From Nitrospira japonica (GTDB lineage Bacteria; Nitrospirota; Nitrospiria; Nitrospirales; Nitrospiraceae), in NCBI RefSeq assembly GCF_900169565.1, contig NZ_LT828648.1, positions 1,986,876 through 2,050,875 on the forward strand: a DNA stretch of 64,000 bases, given 5' to 3'. The notes beneath the pieces are model-generated. The model worked only from the letters and a program-made list of their open reading frames with translations. It searched no databases and was not told the DNA's origin. Below, piece after piece: positions 43,400-53,399 of the stretch; position 1 is the stretch's first letter, and each line of letters starts with the position of its first letter. A program made the position numbers and the translations under genes.

Positions 43400-46300
43400 A
43401 TGCCGCTGTCCCGCTTCCATCCCCTCATCGCCCGCTGGTTTGCCGCGTCGGTCGGCGTGCCGACCGATGTCCAGACAGAAGCATGGCCCGCCATTCAGTC
43501 GGGACACCACGCGTTGATCGCTGCGCCGACCGGTTCCGGTAAGACGTTTGCGGCCTTTCTTTCCTGCATCGACCGGCTGTTCACGCAGGCTCTCGCCCGC
43601 GAGCTCGAAGACCGGACCGAGGTCCTCTACATATCCCCGTTGAAGGCATTGAGCAACGACGTGCAGAAGAATCTCCAGCGGCCTCTGGCGGAAATCGGCC
43701 AGGCCGCGCTGGAAGCAGGGATCCTGCTTCCGGAATTGCGCGTGCTGGTGCGGACCGGCGACACGCCGATGGCCGACCGGCAGCAAATGCTCAAGCAGCC
43801 CCCGCACATCCTGGTCACGACGCCCGAATCGCTGTTTATTCTATTGACCGCGGAAAAGAGCCGCCGGTTGTTGCACACCGTTCGAACCGTCATCGTGGAT
43901 GAAATCCATGCCGTGGCGCCCAACAAGCGGGGCGCGCACCTGGCGTTGTCGTTGGAGCGGCTGGAAGCCTTGACGGCGCGATCTCCGCAGCGCATCGGGT
44001 TGTCCGCGACCCAGCGGCCGATCGAAACGGTCGCCCGGTTTCTCGTCGGAGATCGCCCCCTGCCCACCGTGATCGACGTCGGCCACCGGCGCACGATGGA
44101 CATCGCCGTGGAAGTGCCGAAGGACGAATTGAGCGGCGTGGCGACGAATGCGCTGTGGTCGGACATCTATGACCGGCTGGCGACCCTTGTGCGGGAGCAC
44201 CGGTCAACGCTCGTCTTCGTCAATACGAGACGACTGGCAGAACGGGTTTCGCATCACCTGGAGGAGCGGCTGCAAGATCTGGGGCCGGACGCCGTTGCGG
44301 CGCATCACGGCAGCCTGTCGCGGCAGATTCGCTTGTCGGCGGAAGAGCGGCTGAAGTCTGGCAAGACTCGCGTGGTGGTGGCGACCGCCTCCCTGGAACT
44401 GGGCATCGACGTCGGGACCGTCGATCTGGTGTGCCAAATCGGCTCCCCGCGCGCGATCGCGACGGGTCTGCAGCGCATCGGCCGTGCCGGTCACTGGATC
44501 AAGGCTGTTCCAAAGGGGCGGCTGTTCGCGACCACACGCGACGATCTTCTCGAGTGTGCTGCGGTCATCAGGGCCGTCAAGGGCGGGGCGCTGGACCGGA
44601 TCGTGGTGCCGGAGGCCCCGGTCGACATCCTGGCCCAGCAGCTTGTCGCCGCGGCGGCAACCCAAACCTGGACCGAGGACGAGTTGCTGGCGCTGGTCCG
44701 CCGGGCCGATCCGTATAGCGCCTTGGAACGCCGGACGTTCGATGCGGTGGTGCGCATGCTGGCCGACGGCATCGCGACCCATCGAGGCAGGGGACAGGCC
44801 TATCTCTATCACGACCGGGTCAACCATCGGATCAAGGGAAGGCGCGGGGCGCGTCTTGCCGCCATCACGTCGGGCGGAGCGATACCCGATACGGCCAACT
44901 ATGCGGTGGTCGCCGAACCGAACGGAACGGTCGTCGGCTCGGTCGACGAGGATTTCGCGGTCGAAAGTCTGGCGGGCGACATCATGTTGCTCGGCAACAC
45001 GTCCTGGCGGATCAAGGGTGTGGAGATGGGCAAGGTCCGCGTGGAGGACGCGCAGGGCGCGCCGCCGAATATTCCATTCTGGAGGGGGGAAGCACCCTCC
45101 AGAACGGCGGAGCTGTCGGCGGAGGTGGCGTCGGTTCGATTTGAGATCGATCGGCTCAATCGTTCGGATGGACCGCACGGAGGTTCCCGGTCTGTTCTGC
45201 AATGGCTGAACCGGGAGTGCGGCCTCGATCAACGGGGGGCCCAGCAGGCAGTCGACTACGTCGCGGCCGGGCGGGCGAGTCTCGGCTTGGTTCCGACTCA
45301 GGATACGATTATTGCCGAGCGGTTCTTCGACGAGAGCGGCGGCATGCAGTTGGTTCTCCATGCGCCGTTCGGGGGACGTATCAACCGCGCCTGGGGGCTC
45401 GCGCTCCGCAAACGGTTCTGCGTCACGTTCGACTTCGAATTGCAGGCGGCGGCCACCGACAACGGTCTCGTGATTTCACTCGGTGAAAAACACAGTTTTC
45501 CGTTGGGGTCGGTATTCGGATTCCTCCATTCCAACACGGTCCGGGATGTGCTCATCCAGGCGGTTTTGGCTGCGCCCATGTTCGCCACGCGCTGGAGGTG
45601 GAACGTGTCCCGCTCTCTGGCGCTGCTGCGGTTCATGAAGGGCAAAAAGGTGCCGCCCCAGATCCAACGGATGAAGGCCGAGGACCTCCTGGGCGCGGTG
45701 TTTCCCGACGCTCTCGCCTGTCAAGACAACATGGTCGGAGAACGAACGAGGCAGATTCCCGATCATCCGATGGTGCAGGAGACGTTGCGGGACTGCCTGA
45801 GCGAAGCCATGGATCTCGACGGACTGATTGAAGTGTTGCGCCGGATCGAAGCCGGCCGGATCGTCTGCGTGGCGGTCGAGACGCCGTCGCCCTCGCCGTT
45901 CTCTCACGAGATTCTGAATGCGAATCCCTACGCCTTTCTGGACGATGCTCCATTGGAAGAACGGAGAGCCAGGGCCGTGGAATTACGCCGAACCCTTCCG
46001 GTCGATCTGGCCTCGGACGTCGGGGCGCTCGACCAATCTGCGATCGAAGAGGTGGCGCGGGAAGCCTGGCCGATCGTGCGGGATGCCGACGAACTGCACG
46101 ACGCGCTGCTGACGCTGGTATGGATCCCGGGACCGGAAGCTTCGCGCTGGGGTTCGTTTTTTCCGGTCCTGGCGACGGACGGCAGGGCCGTGGAGCTGTC
46201 TATGAGCGGCGACTGTCAATTGCACGAAGGGATCAAGACCTGCGGATGGGTTGCAACCGAGCATCGTGAGTCCGTCGAGAACATGTTCACGGCGGGAGAC

Positions 46301-47740
46301 GATGAAAGTCTGGATGCGGTGGTACAGGGATGGATGGAGTCCATCGGTCCTACGACGACCGGTGAACTCGCGAGTCGGTTGCTGCTTCCACACGATCGGG
46401 TGGAGGCGGCGATGCTGAGGCTCGAAGCTCAGGGCCAAGTCATCCGCGGACGGTTCAGGTCTCTCCCTTCAAGTGAAGATGTGCAATTCAACGGTCAAGG
46501 ATCGGGCGCCGTTCCGGGGCCCGAGTGGTGCCATCGACGTCTGCTGGCCCGTATCCATCGGCTCACGGTGGGTAGGCTCCGGAAGGAGGTGCAGCCAGTT
46601 ACGGCGTCGGAGTTCATGCGGTTCCTGTTGCAATGGCAGCACGTCGCCGGAGGCGCCCGCCGTCATGGGGAAGCCGGGCTGCTGGAGACTGTCAGGCAGC
46701 TGGCTGGTTTTGAAGCGGCGGCTTCATCGTGGGAGACGCATCTGTTGCGTGTGCGCATGGCCAAGTATGAGCCGGAGCTGTTGGACCGGCTTTGCCTGAG
46801 CGGCGCAGTGAGTTGGGGGAGGCTGTCTCTCCATCCTCGCCTTGCGCCGAAGGTCGGCGCGACAGCGGAGCAAGAGCCTGTCCGACGGATCGTACCGACC
46901 AAACTGGCCACGATCGGTGTGTTCCCGCGGGACGATGCCGAATGGCTGTTGGAGGTTCCGGAGGAAGGACCCGCAAGACCGGATGCCTTGACGGGACTGA
47001 GCGCCGTGGCTCAAGACCTCCGCAGGCTGCTTGGCGATCGAGGCGCCTGCTTCTTTGCCGATCTCGTCCGCATGAGCCGTCATCTGCCGGCGGAAGTCGA
47101 GGAGGGGCTCTGGGAGCTCGCGGCGGCTGGAGTCGTCACGGCCGACGGATTCTACAATTTGCGCGCATTGATGGATCCGCGCCGGCGCCGCGCGGAAGGG
47201 CGCGAGCGAAGCCGCAGACCCAGGCATGCGCCCGGGCGTTGGTCGCTCTTGCGTCATGCGCCGATGCCACCTCCGGATCCATCACCGTCTTCCGACCGTC
47301 AGAAGGGCAGAAACGAGGCGACCGCGCGGCAGCTCCTTCGCCGGTACGGCATCGTGTTTCGGGATCTCCTGATGCGGGAGTCCCTGGTCACCGCCTGGCG
47401 GGATCTTCTCGTGGTGTACCGGCGCATGGAACTGAAGGGTGAAGTTCGTGGCGGGCGGTTTGTCGAAGGCTTTACCGGTGAGCAGTTCGCATTACCGGAG
47501 GCCGTGGAGGCACTGCGGGCCGGGAGAACAGCCGGAAGCCAGACGGCTTCGGCCGAGATTCGACTCTCGGCCTGCGATCCCCTCAACCTTGCGGGCGTGA
47601 TTTTGCCCGGACCACGGGTACCGGCCGTTCCCACGAATTTTCTCATTCTCAGAGAGGGGACGGTCGTCCGGACGATCCTCGGGCGCGAGCGGGTCGTAGA
47701 ATGGGGCCCTGACCTCAAGGAAGCAGGTCATAGGGCGTAA
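43400..47740 (+). CDS. lhr: large ATP-dependent helicase Lhr
   Basis: The product is 1446 residues, close to the full-length Lhr of E. coli. The helicase core has Walker A APTGSGKTFAAFL, motif Ia SPLKALSNDV, motif II VDEIHAVAPNKRG, motif III SATQRPIET, and motif VI near LQRIGRAGHW. After the core come the Lhr-specific winged-helix and beta-barrel domains and a C-terminal extension of about 500 residues (e.g. LASRLLLPHDRVEAAMLRLE). Lhr unwinds DNA and DNA:RNA hybrids and is linked to repair. A Lhr-associated MBL exonuclease or nuclease gene is not next to it. Confidence 0.95.
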   Translation: MPLSRFHPLIARWFAASVGVPTDVQTEAWPAIQSGHHALIAAPTGSGKTFAAFLSCIDRLFTQALARELEDRTEVLYISPLKALSNDVQKNLQRPLAEIGQAALEAGILLPELRVLVRTGDTPMADRQQMLKQPPHILVTTPESLFILLTAEKSRRLLHTVRTVIVDEIHAVAPNKRGAHLALSLERLEALTARSPQRIGLSATQRPIETVARFLVGDRPLPTVIDVGHRRTMDIAVEVPKDELSGVATNALWSDIYDRLATLVREHRSTLVFVNTRRLAERVSHHLEERLQDLGPDAVAAHHGSLSRQIRLSAEERLKSGKTRVVVATASLELGIDVGTVDLVCQIGSPRAIATGLQRIGRAGHWIKAVPKGRLFATTRDDLLECAAVIRAVKGGALDRIVVPEAPVDILAQQLVAAAATQTWTEDELLALVRRADPYSALERRTFDAVVRMLADGIATHRGRGQAYLYHDRVNHRIKGRRGARLAAITSGGAIPDTANYAVVAEPNGTVVGSVDEDFAVESLAGDIMLLGNTSWRIKGVEMGKVRVEDAQGAPPNIPFWRGEAPSRTAELSAEVASVRFEIDRLNRSDGPHGGSRSVLQWLNRECGLDQRGAQQAVDYVAAGRASLGLVPTQDTIIAERFFDESGGMQLVLHAPFGGRINRAWGLALRKRFCVTFDFELQAAATDNGLVISLGEKHSFPLGSVFGFLHSNTVRDVLIQAVLAAPMFATRWRWNVSRSLALLRFMKGKKVPPQIQRMKAEDLLGAVFPDALACQDNMVGERTRQIPDHPMVQETLRDCLSEAMDLDGLIEVLRRIEAGRIVCVAVETPSPSPFSHEILNANPYAFLDDAPLEERRARAVELRRTLPVDLASDVGALDQSAIEEVAREAWPIVRDADELHDALLTLVWIPGPEASRWGSFFPVLATDGRAVELSMSGDCQLHEGIKTCGWVATEHRESVENMFTAGDDESLDAVVQGWMESIGPTTTGELASRLLLPHDRVEAAMLRLEAQGQVIRGRFRSLPSSEDVQFNGQGSGAVPGPEWCHRRLLARIHRLTVGRLRKEVQPVTASEFMRFLLQWQHVAGGARRHGEAGLLETVRQLAGFEAAASSWETHLLRVRMAKYEPELLDRLCLSGAVSWGRLSLHPRLAPKVGATAEQEPVRRIVPTKLATIGVFPRDDAEWLLEVPEEGPARPDALTGLSAVAQDLRRLLGDRGACFFADLVRMSRHLPAEVEEGLWELAAAGVVTADGFYNLRALMDPRRRRAEGRERSRRPRHAPGRWSLLRHAPMPPPDPSPSSDRQKGRNEATARQLLRRYGIVFRDLLMRESLVTAWRDLLVVYRRMELKGEVRGGRFVEGFTGEQFALPEAVEALRAGRTAGSQTASAEIRLSACDPLNLAGVILPGPRVPAVPTNFLILREGTVVRTILGRERVVEWGPDLKEAGHRA

Positions 47741-47785
47741 GGCAGGTGAAGACAGCGTGTCCGGAGGATCGATCCGCGAAGGTCT

Positions 47786-48628
47786 TCATGCGGGAATGGC
47801 GAGGAGGGGGGATCGCGCGGCCCGTAAGACGCGCTCGGTAGTGCTGCCTCTCAGCATGTCGATCACGCTATGGTGTCCTGCCGTCGTCATCACGATCAAG
47901 TCCACGTCGAAATCCTGCCCGGCAGCCACGATCCAATCCACGGCATGACCCTTGGCAATCAGCCGTTCCCATCTCCAGCCCGGTTGAGCCGGCTTGTTGA
48001 TTTTAGGAAAGGTCGTTTCGTCTCCCAGGTAGACCAGCTCGAACAGGACCTTTTCCGCGCCGAGCGCTCCGGCCAATTCGACCGCCGCGTCGATCGCCGG
48101 TTGAGGATCGGGATGGCGGGCGACGGGAACGAGAATCCGCTCCAGCTTGACGGCACCGGTCTGGGCCGAGACAAACCCTTCTATTCCAGCCGGAACGAAC
48201 AAGGTCTTGACGTGAGCGCCGCGCGCGACCGGTTCGGCCACTGCCTCATGGGTCAGACGGGCCAGCCCTTCCCGCTGGTGGGTCGACATCACCAGCAGAT
48301 CGGCGGGCTGGAGGGTCAGTTGTCGGAGAATGGCCGCAGCCGCATGGTCGGCCAAGGCCCGCACCTTGCTGATATGCATGCCCAGTCTGGTGACATCCTC
48401 TTTGGCGCTTCCCTCCGGCAACAGGCCCCATTTCTGCAGCATCGGCCGGACGCGGGGAAAATCGTCGAAGTCCTCGGGGCCGACATGCATGATCGTCAGA
48501 TTGGCCTGCGCCAGACAGGTCAGTTTCAATGCGTGGGCAAACGCAGCCTGCTCCCTGGCGGCGCGATCCGTCGGATGGAAGATTTGGCGAAAAGAGAGGC
48601 CCGATTGGGGTGATTCGTTCGACATCAT
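47786..48628 (-). CDS. tandem universal stress protein
   Basis: The product is about 280 residues with two UspA-like domains. The first starts RQIFHPTDRAAREQAAFAHALKL and ends ADLLVMSTHQREGLARLTHEAVAEPVA; the second starts LERILVPVARHPDPQPAIDAAVELA and ends LIVMTTAGHHSVIDMLRGSTTERVLR. The second copy has an ATP-type G-(2x)-G-(9x)-G(S/T)-like loop that is partly kept (HHSVIDMLRGSTTERV). It is likely a cytoplasmic stress-response protein. It is convergent with lhr. Confidence 0.87.
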   Translation of the reverse strand: MMSNESPQSGLSFRQIFHPTDRAAREQAAFAHALKLTCLAQANLTIMHVGPEDFDDFPRVRPMLQKWGLLPEGSAKEDVTRLGMHISKVRALADHAAAAILRQLTLQPADLLVMSTHQREGLARLTHEAVAEPVARGAHVKTLFVPAGIEGFVSAQTGAVKLERILVPVARHPDPQPAIDAAVELAGALGAEKVLFELVYLGDETTFPKINKPAQPGWRWERLIAKGHAVDWIVAAGQDFDVDLIVMTTAGHHSVIDMLRGSTTERVLRAARSPLLAIPA

Positions 48629-48695
48629 GCGACTATAGCATGAGGATTTTCGATGCCGGAAAGCTTTCTGAGAAATCAACGCGCCGTCCGAAGGC

Positions 48696-48724
48696 GGGCC
48701 CGGAGGCCGACGGCCTCCGGGCCC
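48696..48724 (-). terminator. very GC-rich hairpin after the DUF2330 gene
   Basis: GGGCCCGGAGGCC and GGCCTCCGGGCCC form a perfect 13-bp stem with a 3-nt loop, 7 nt past the stop of the gene ending at 48731. No U-run follows, so it may work as a Rho-independent pause or as a 3' end protector. Confidence 0.6.
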
Positions 48725-48730
48725 CGGTGG

Positions 48731-50071
48731 TCAGTCGTTCCACAACCACCGATACCAGGCGTCTTTGTCGGGTATGGCGGCGGCGGTGAGGTTCATGGCT
48801 TTCCGGATCTCGGCGATGTTCCAGCCGGTCAGCGTCGCGAGCGTCTCGGCCTGCCGTTCGTGTCGTTCGGGCAGTTGCCGCCGGTAGGCGATTGCGGCCT
48901 GACAGTCGTCCGTCCCGGTCCAGGGATGCCTGAGAATGTACCGGGCCTGGAAATTCGACCGGTCCGACGTTTCCTGAAAGAGCAGGTCCTCAGGAAAGTG
49001 AGCGGCGTCATAGCGGACGTGCAAGCGTGTCAGAAAGACGCTGCGCGCTTGAGGTGCTTTGGATGCCTGCCCGGAGGATTCCTGCCAGAAGACGCCGAGG
49101 CTTCGCAGTTCCTCTTCCGAGAGGGGATCGGCGGCACAGGGATCACACCAGGTCATGTCCCAGGCATATTCTACAAAGACGCCTCGCTCGTCCTCGCGTT
49201 TGACCTGTTGCGTAAACAGATCGCGATAAAAATCGCCGAACCGATCCCTGACGTACAACGGAAGTTCCTGAGCCGCGGGCAAGCGCACCGTCCGATAGTT
49301 CGTCGTTTCCACGCGGCCCTGTTTCGTCAAAAAATAGACGAACAGTTCCTGGGAACTCTCGGCGTTCACCGTTCCGAGGCGGATCGGCAGCATGAACTTC
49401 GGGGACGCGAACGCGATCTGCAGCGGCCGCAGATGCGTCAAGCCCAGTTTGGCCTGCTCGCCCAGATTGACTTTGGCGACGAAGAATTTCATATCCTGCT
49501 TCAGATAACTGTGCAGGACGGCCGAAGCACCTGTGGGAATGCGATAGCCGTTCTCCGTGAGCCAGGTCTCAAGGCCTGCACTCTCCTTGGCCGATAGAAG
49601 CAGGATGTCGTATTCGCCGACCTGATACTGAGCCTCGACCGTCACGCCCAGCGCCCGCTCACGCTCGCGGTTCGGTGCCGCAGCAGGGGCCTGGCTTTTC
49701 ATGGCGTCCATTCTGCGCTCCAGGAGTTCGTATCGTACGCAGGGGTTCTCGTCGAAGTATTCGACCAGTCTCGGCGCCGAATAGTCGGCCAGGTGTTTCA
49801 GGACTGCGGGCTGACCGATGTGGATCTGGTCCTTCTGCAGCACGGCCGGCATGGGGACGACCAGCGCGAACTCCTTGACGTCGCCTTTGAAATCGTTCGC
49901 CATCGTGAGGACGGTCTTGTCGGCATGACGGGCAACGACTACTTCTGAGGCCTTGTTGAAGAGCTTGGTGTCGGCCTTGCCGACATAGAAGCCGCAGAAG
50001 GCGGAAGCGGTGCCGTTCGATGCGAGTAAGCCGGTGATGAGTGCGAGCGCGAGCATGAGAGGCCGGGCCAT
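48731..50071 (-). CDS. internal start: secreted DUF2330 protein
   Basis: At 50071 an in-frame ATG opens a 446-residue protein with a perfect signal peptide (MARPLMLALALITGLLASNG..ASA), then CGFYVGKADTKLFNKASEVV and EFALVVPMPAVLQKDQIHIG typical of DUF2330. AAAGGAGATTTGT precedes the ATG, a textbook ribosome site. It is most likely translated from here regardless of the upstream frame. DUF2330 has no known reaction; it is periplasmic, with a cluster of cysteines (WCDPCAADPL). Confidence 0.75.
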   Translation of the reverse strand: MARPLMLALALITGLLASNGTASAFCGFYVGKADTKLFNKASEVVVARHADKTVLTMANDFKGDVKEFALVVPMPAVLQKDQIHIGQPAVLKHLADYSAPRLVEYFDENPCVRYELLERRMDAMKSQAPAAAPNRERERALGVTVEAQYQVGEYDILLLSAKESAGLETWLTENGYRIPTGASAVLHSYLKQDMKFFVAKVNLGEQAKLGLTHLRPLQIAFASPKFMLPIRLGTVNAESSQELFVYFLTKQGRVETTNYRTVRLPAAQELPLYVRDRFGDFYRDLFTQQVKREDERGVFVEYAWDMTWCDPCAADPLSEEELRSLGVFWQESSGQASKAPQARSVFLTRLHVRYDAAHFPEDLLFQETSDRSNFQARYILRHPWTGTDDCQAAIAYRRQLPERHERQAETLATLTGWNIAEIRKAMNLTAAAIPDKDAWYRWLWND

Positions 50072-50941
50072 ACAAATCTCCTTTGGTGAAGGTGAAAGGA
50101 ATACGGTGTTCGGAGAGGCGAGGGTTCCGGTCGATGGTGTGGACCAGTCATACCGCGAGCCTGGACACAGCCGATCAATGAGAGGCACGAGCGGGGAGCA
50201 GGCAAGCAGTCCCCAGAGTATCCCGTGCGGCCGATGGAGGGCATACTGCGTGGCAAAGGCGCAGAGGGCGACCAGCGCCGTGAAGAGTAGCCTTCCGGCA
50301 CGGGAATCCGGCGTCGTTTTCGGGTCGGTGATCATGAAGAAGGAAAAGATCAACAACGTGCCGCTTTCGATCTGATGCAGCGGAATCGTCAGCGGATCGC
50401 CGAGCCAGAGCGCGCGAAGGATCAGAAGTCCGACGTAGAACCCCAGAAACGACAGCGTCACGTCCGCGCGGGCGGCCCGCGTCACCACGAAGCTGCCAAA
50501 GCCGACGACCAACAGCCCGAACCAGGCGACCTGGCCCCATTGGCCGGGAGAGATCCAGCCGAGTCCCGTAATCATCATGACGGTCAGACCGAGATTGGTC
50601 GGGTTGAACAGGTGTTTGCCGTTCAGCCGGATGAGAAACTTGCTGCCGATGGCGAGGGCAGAAGCCAGCGCGGCGGTCAGAGGGTCGTTCGCGCGGAGAA
50701 AGATGCAAAGGCCCACGGCCGATACGATCGCACTCAGCGGATCGTATGACGGCAGCCGATGCCATCGCGTACCGGCATATTGGGCCAGCAAGGCGGCTCC
50801 GAACGTGGCGGCGATCTGGCTCACCGGGACGTCGAAACGCAGCCACAGCAGGCCGTACGACAGCAGCGTCCCCAGGCTGATGATCTGATACAGGCGGGGA
50901 TCGAGCGGTGAAAACCTGGACAGGACGTCGTGAACGCTCAT
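48731..50941 (-). CDS. RnfD/NqrB-like membrane module in frame with a DUF2330 protein
   Basis: One open frame of 736 residues from ATG 50941 has no stop between two modules. The first (about 1-265) is a multi-pass membrane domain of the NQR2/RnfD/RnfE type, with DPLTAALASALAIGSKFLIR, GKHLFNPTNLGLTVMMITGL and FSFFMITDPKTTPDSRAGRL. The second (about 291-736) is a secreted DUF2330 protein with its own signal peptide. An ideal ribosome site and ATG for the second module lie inside (see the separate entry). Either this is one long fusion protein or two genes whose boundary stop was lost. No other Rnf subunit is nearby. Confidence 0.7.
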   Translation of the reverse strand: MSVHDVLSRFSPLDPRLYQIISLGTLLSYGLLWLRFDVPVSQIAATFGAALLAQYAGTRWHRLPSYDPLSAIVSAVGLCIFLRANDPLTAALASALAIGSKFLIRLNGKHLFNPTNLGLTVMMITGLGWISPGQWGQVAWFGLLVVGFGSFVVTRAARADVTLSFLGFYVGLLILRALWLGDPLTIPLHQIESGTLLIFSFFMITDPKTTPDSRAGRLLFTALVALCAFATQYALHRPHGILWGLLACSPLVPLIDRLCPGSRYDWSTPSTGTLASPNTVFLSPSPKEICMARPLMLALALITGLLASNGTASAFCGFYVGKADTKLFNKASEVVVARHADKTVLTMANDFKGDVKEFALVVPMPAVLQKDQIHIGQPAVLKHLADYSAPRLVEYFDENPCVRYELLERRMDAMKSQAPAAAPNRERERALGVTVEAQYQVGEYDILLLSAKESAGLETWLTENGYRIPTGASAVLHSYLKQDMKFFVAKVNLGEQAKLGLTHLRPLQIAFASPKFMLPIRLGTVNAESSQELFVYFLTKQGRVETTNYRTVRLPAAQELPLYVRDRFGDFYRDLFTQQVKREDERGVFVEYAWDMTWCDPCAADPLSEEELRSLGVFWQESSGQASKAPQARSVFLTRLHVRYDAAHFPEDLLFQETSDRSNFQARYILRHPWTGTDDCQAAIAYRRQLPERHERQAETLATLTGWNIAEIRKAMNLTAAAIPDKDAWYRWLWND

Positions 50942-51265
50942 CCGGCACCTCGTCAATAGTGGTCCTATCCACGGTATGGCGCGTGAGGCGTCATCCTTTC
51001 ACCCGTCCGAGTCGTGCAATCTCATGAGGTTGCCAATGAACCGCTCAATGGGAGCCAGCCGGGGGAGCAGCCGGGAGGCGGGTCGATGCAGCTCGTGAAG
51101 GACACGATGATGTCCCTGAAGACGTCAGCATGGCTATCTTGAGGTGCTGTCCGGCGTTGACAACGAATTTGGCCTCGCGCAAGATCGCCTCGCGTGGCCG
51201 GGGGACAGTGCCGGCAGGATCTGCCCGCGCGCCGGTCACATCACCTCACGACAGGAGTGATTGAC
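50942..51265. other. 324-nt divergent intergenic region
   Basis: This separates the RnfD-like/DUF2330 gene and the NTF2-like gene, which point away from each other, so promoters for both should lie here. A TTGACA occurs at 51157-51162, in the direction of the NTF2-like gene. I see no coding frame with homology. Confidence 0.4.
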
Positions 51266-51736
51266 ATGGAAGCGCCCAGACCGCCGCTACCCCCGTTCGA
51301 TGAACACACTGCCGCCCAGAAGGTCCGTGCGGCGGAGGACGCTTGGAACACGCGCGATCCCCACCGCGTGTCCCTGGCCTATACTCCGGACAGCGTGTGG
51401 CGCAATCGCGCGGAGTTTTTCAGCGGGCGCGAGGCGATCGTGGAGTTTCTGACCAGAAAGTGGAATAAGGAGCTGGACTATCGGCTCATCAAGGAGCTCT
51501 GGGCGTTCCGCGACAACCGGATCGCGGTTCGATTCGCCTATGAATGGCATGATGATACCGGCCAGTGGTACCGGTCCTACGGAAACGAAAATTGGGAATT
51601 CGACGAGCAGGGGTTCATGCGCCGGCGGATCGCGAGCATCAACGATCTGCCCATCGGCGAGAAGGACCGAAAATACCACTGGACTCCGGGGCGGCGTCCG
51701 GACGGGCATCCAAGTCTGTCCGATCTCGGCCTGTGA
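51266..51736 (+). CDS. NTF2-like (DUF1348) protein
   Basis: The product is 156 residues. [54 protein letters not shown] and [24 protein letters not shown] match the DUF1348/SnoaL-like cone fold. It is a soluble small-molecule pocket protein with unknown ligand. AGGAG lies upstream of ATG 51266. It precedes the catalase gene by 92 nt and may share its stress regulation. Confidence 0.88.
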   Translation: MEAPRPPLPPFDEHTAAQKVRAAEDAWNTRDPHRVSLAYTPDSVWRNRAEFFSGREAIVEFLTRKWNKELDYRLIKELWAFRDNRIAVRFAYEWHDDTGQWYRSYGNENWEFDEQGFMRRRIASINDLPIGEKDRKYHWTPGRRPDGHPSLSDLGL

Positions 51737-51828
51737 CTCCGGTCGTCCCGGTGCGCCGTCGTTCGGCGTAACGCTGATCGGGCACGTGTGATGGCGCGTT
51801 CATTCATCTATCGAGGAGGGCGAGCAGC

Positions 51829-53286
51829 ATGAGCGAAGAGAAGAAACTGACGACGAATGCGGGGTGCCCCGTGGCTCACAATCAACACGTCATGACCGCG
51901 GGGCCCAGAGGGCCTCAGCTGTTGCAGGACGTGTGGTTTCTGGAGAAACTGGCGCATTTCGACCGTGAAGTGATTCCCGAACGGCGCATGCATGCCAAGG
52001 GATCCGGCGCCTACGGCACGTTCACCGTCACCCACGACATCACCAAGTACACGCGGGCGAGCCTCTTCGGAAAGGTCGGCAAGAAAACCGAGTTGTTCGC
52101 CCGCTTCACGACCGTCGCCGGTGAACGCGGGGCCGCGGACGCGGAACGGGACATCCGCGGCTTCGCCGTCAAGTTCTACACCGACGAGGGCAACTGGGAC
52201 TTGGTCGGCAACAACACCCCGGTGTTTTTCCTGCGGGACCCGCTCAAGTTTCCGGACCTGAACCATGCGGTCAAGCGTGACCCCCGCACCAACATGCGGA
52301 GCGCGAAGAACAATTGGGACTTCTGGACCTCCCTGCCCGAGGCGCTGCATCAGGTCACCATCGTCATGAGTGAGCGCGGGATTCCCGCGAGTTACCGGCA
52401 CATGCACGGCTTCGGCTCGCACACCTTCAGCCTCATCAGCGCGGATCGCAGGCGATACTGGGTGAAATTCCATTTCAAGTGCCAGCAGGGAATCAAGAAT
52501 CTCACCGATGCCGAGGCCGAAGCGATCGTCGGCAAGGACCGGGAAAGTCACCAGCGCGATCTCTATGAAAGCATCGAAAAGGGCGACTTTCCGAAATGGA
52601 CCCTCAAGGTGCAGGTCATGCCGGAGGCCGACGCCTCGAAGGTCCCGTACCATCCGTTCGATCTGACCAAAGTCTGGCCGCACAAGGACTATCCGTTGAT
52701 CGACGTGGGCGTCATGGAATTGAACCGGAACCCCGAGAACTTTTTTGCCGAGGTGGAGCAGTCGGCTTTCAATCCGGCCAGCATCGTGCCTGGCATCGGA
52801 TTCTCCCCGGACAAGATGCTGCAGGGACGGTTGTTCTCCTACGGGGACGCGCAGCGCTACCGGCTTGGGGTGAACCATCATCTCATTCCGGTCAATGCGC
52901 CGCGCTGCCCCGCGCACAGCTATCATCGAGATGGGGCCATGCGCGTCGACGGCAACTTCGGCGGCACGCCGGGATATGAGCCGAACAGCGAGGGCCAGTG
53001 GCGCGAGCAGCCGGACTATGCGGAGCCGCCGCTCAGCCTCGAAGGCGCGGCAGACCATTGGAATCATCGGGACGACGCGGACTATTACTCGCAGCCGGGC
53101 GCGCTGTTCCGCTTGATGACGCAGGAGCAGCGGCAGACGCTTTTCGGCAATACCGCCCGCTCCGTCGGCGGCGCGCCGCGTGAGATTCAGATCCGGCATA
53201 TCAAGAATTGTCTGAAGGCCGATCGCGCCTATGGAAAAGGCGTGGCCGACGCGTTGGGCATCTCATTGGCCGACGTGTCGGGCTAG
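51829..53286 (+). CDS. katA: monofunctional small-subunit catalase
   Basis: The product is 485 residues, a clade-3-size heme catalase. The distal His is in [15 protein letters not shown], the distal Asn in [13 protein letters not shown], and the proximal Tyr in [21 protein letters not shown]-region residues such as [20 protein letters not shown] are also present. It removes hydrogen peroxide in the cytoplasm, without a signal peptide. GGAGG precedes the ATG. Confidence 0.97.
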   Translation: MSEEKKLTTNAGCPVAHNQHVMTAGPRGPQLLQDVWFLEKLAHFDREVIPERRMHAKGSGAYGTFTVTHDITKYTRASLFGKVGKKTELFARFTTVAGERGAADAERDIRGFAVKFYTDEGNWDLVGNNTPVFFLRDPLKFPDLNHAVKRDPRTNMRSAKNNWDFWTSLPEALHQVTIVMSERGIPASYRHMHGFGSHTFSLISADRRRYWVKFHFKCQQGIKNLTDAEAEAIVGKDRESHQRDLYESIEKGDFPKWTLKVQVMPEADASKVPYHPFDLTKVWPHKDYPLIDVGVMELNRNPENFFAEVEQSAFNPASIVPGIGFSPDKMLQGRLFSYGDAQRYRLGVNHHLIPVNAPRCPAHSYHRDGAMRVDGNFGGTPGYEPNSEGQWREQPDYAEPPLSLEGAADHWNHRDDADYYSQPGALFRLMTQEQRQTLFGNTARSVGGAPREIQIRHIKNCLKADRAYGKGVADALGISLADVSG

Positions 53287-53399
53287 ACGTCGTAGGGCCG
53301 GCCAGGGGATTTCCTAGGCCTCTAGCCGGCCTGCCAGACCTATACTGCGCTCGTCTGCACCTCCCCCTTCGGGCTGAATTGTTGCCGGAGGACGATCCC

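Noticed and set aside
43400-47740. Lhr as part of a defence or repair cluster
   Set aside because: No nuclease, ligase or MBL-exonuclease gene adjoins it; the neighbours are a lipoprotein and a universal stress protein.
53296-53331. GGCCGGC/GCCGGCC inverted pair after katA as a terminator
   Set aside because: The loop is 22 nt and no U-run follows, so support is too weak for a feature.
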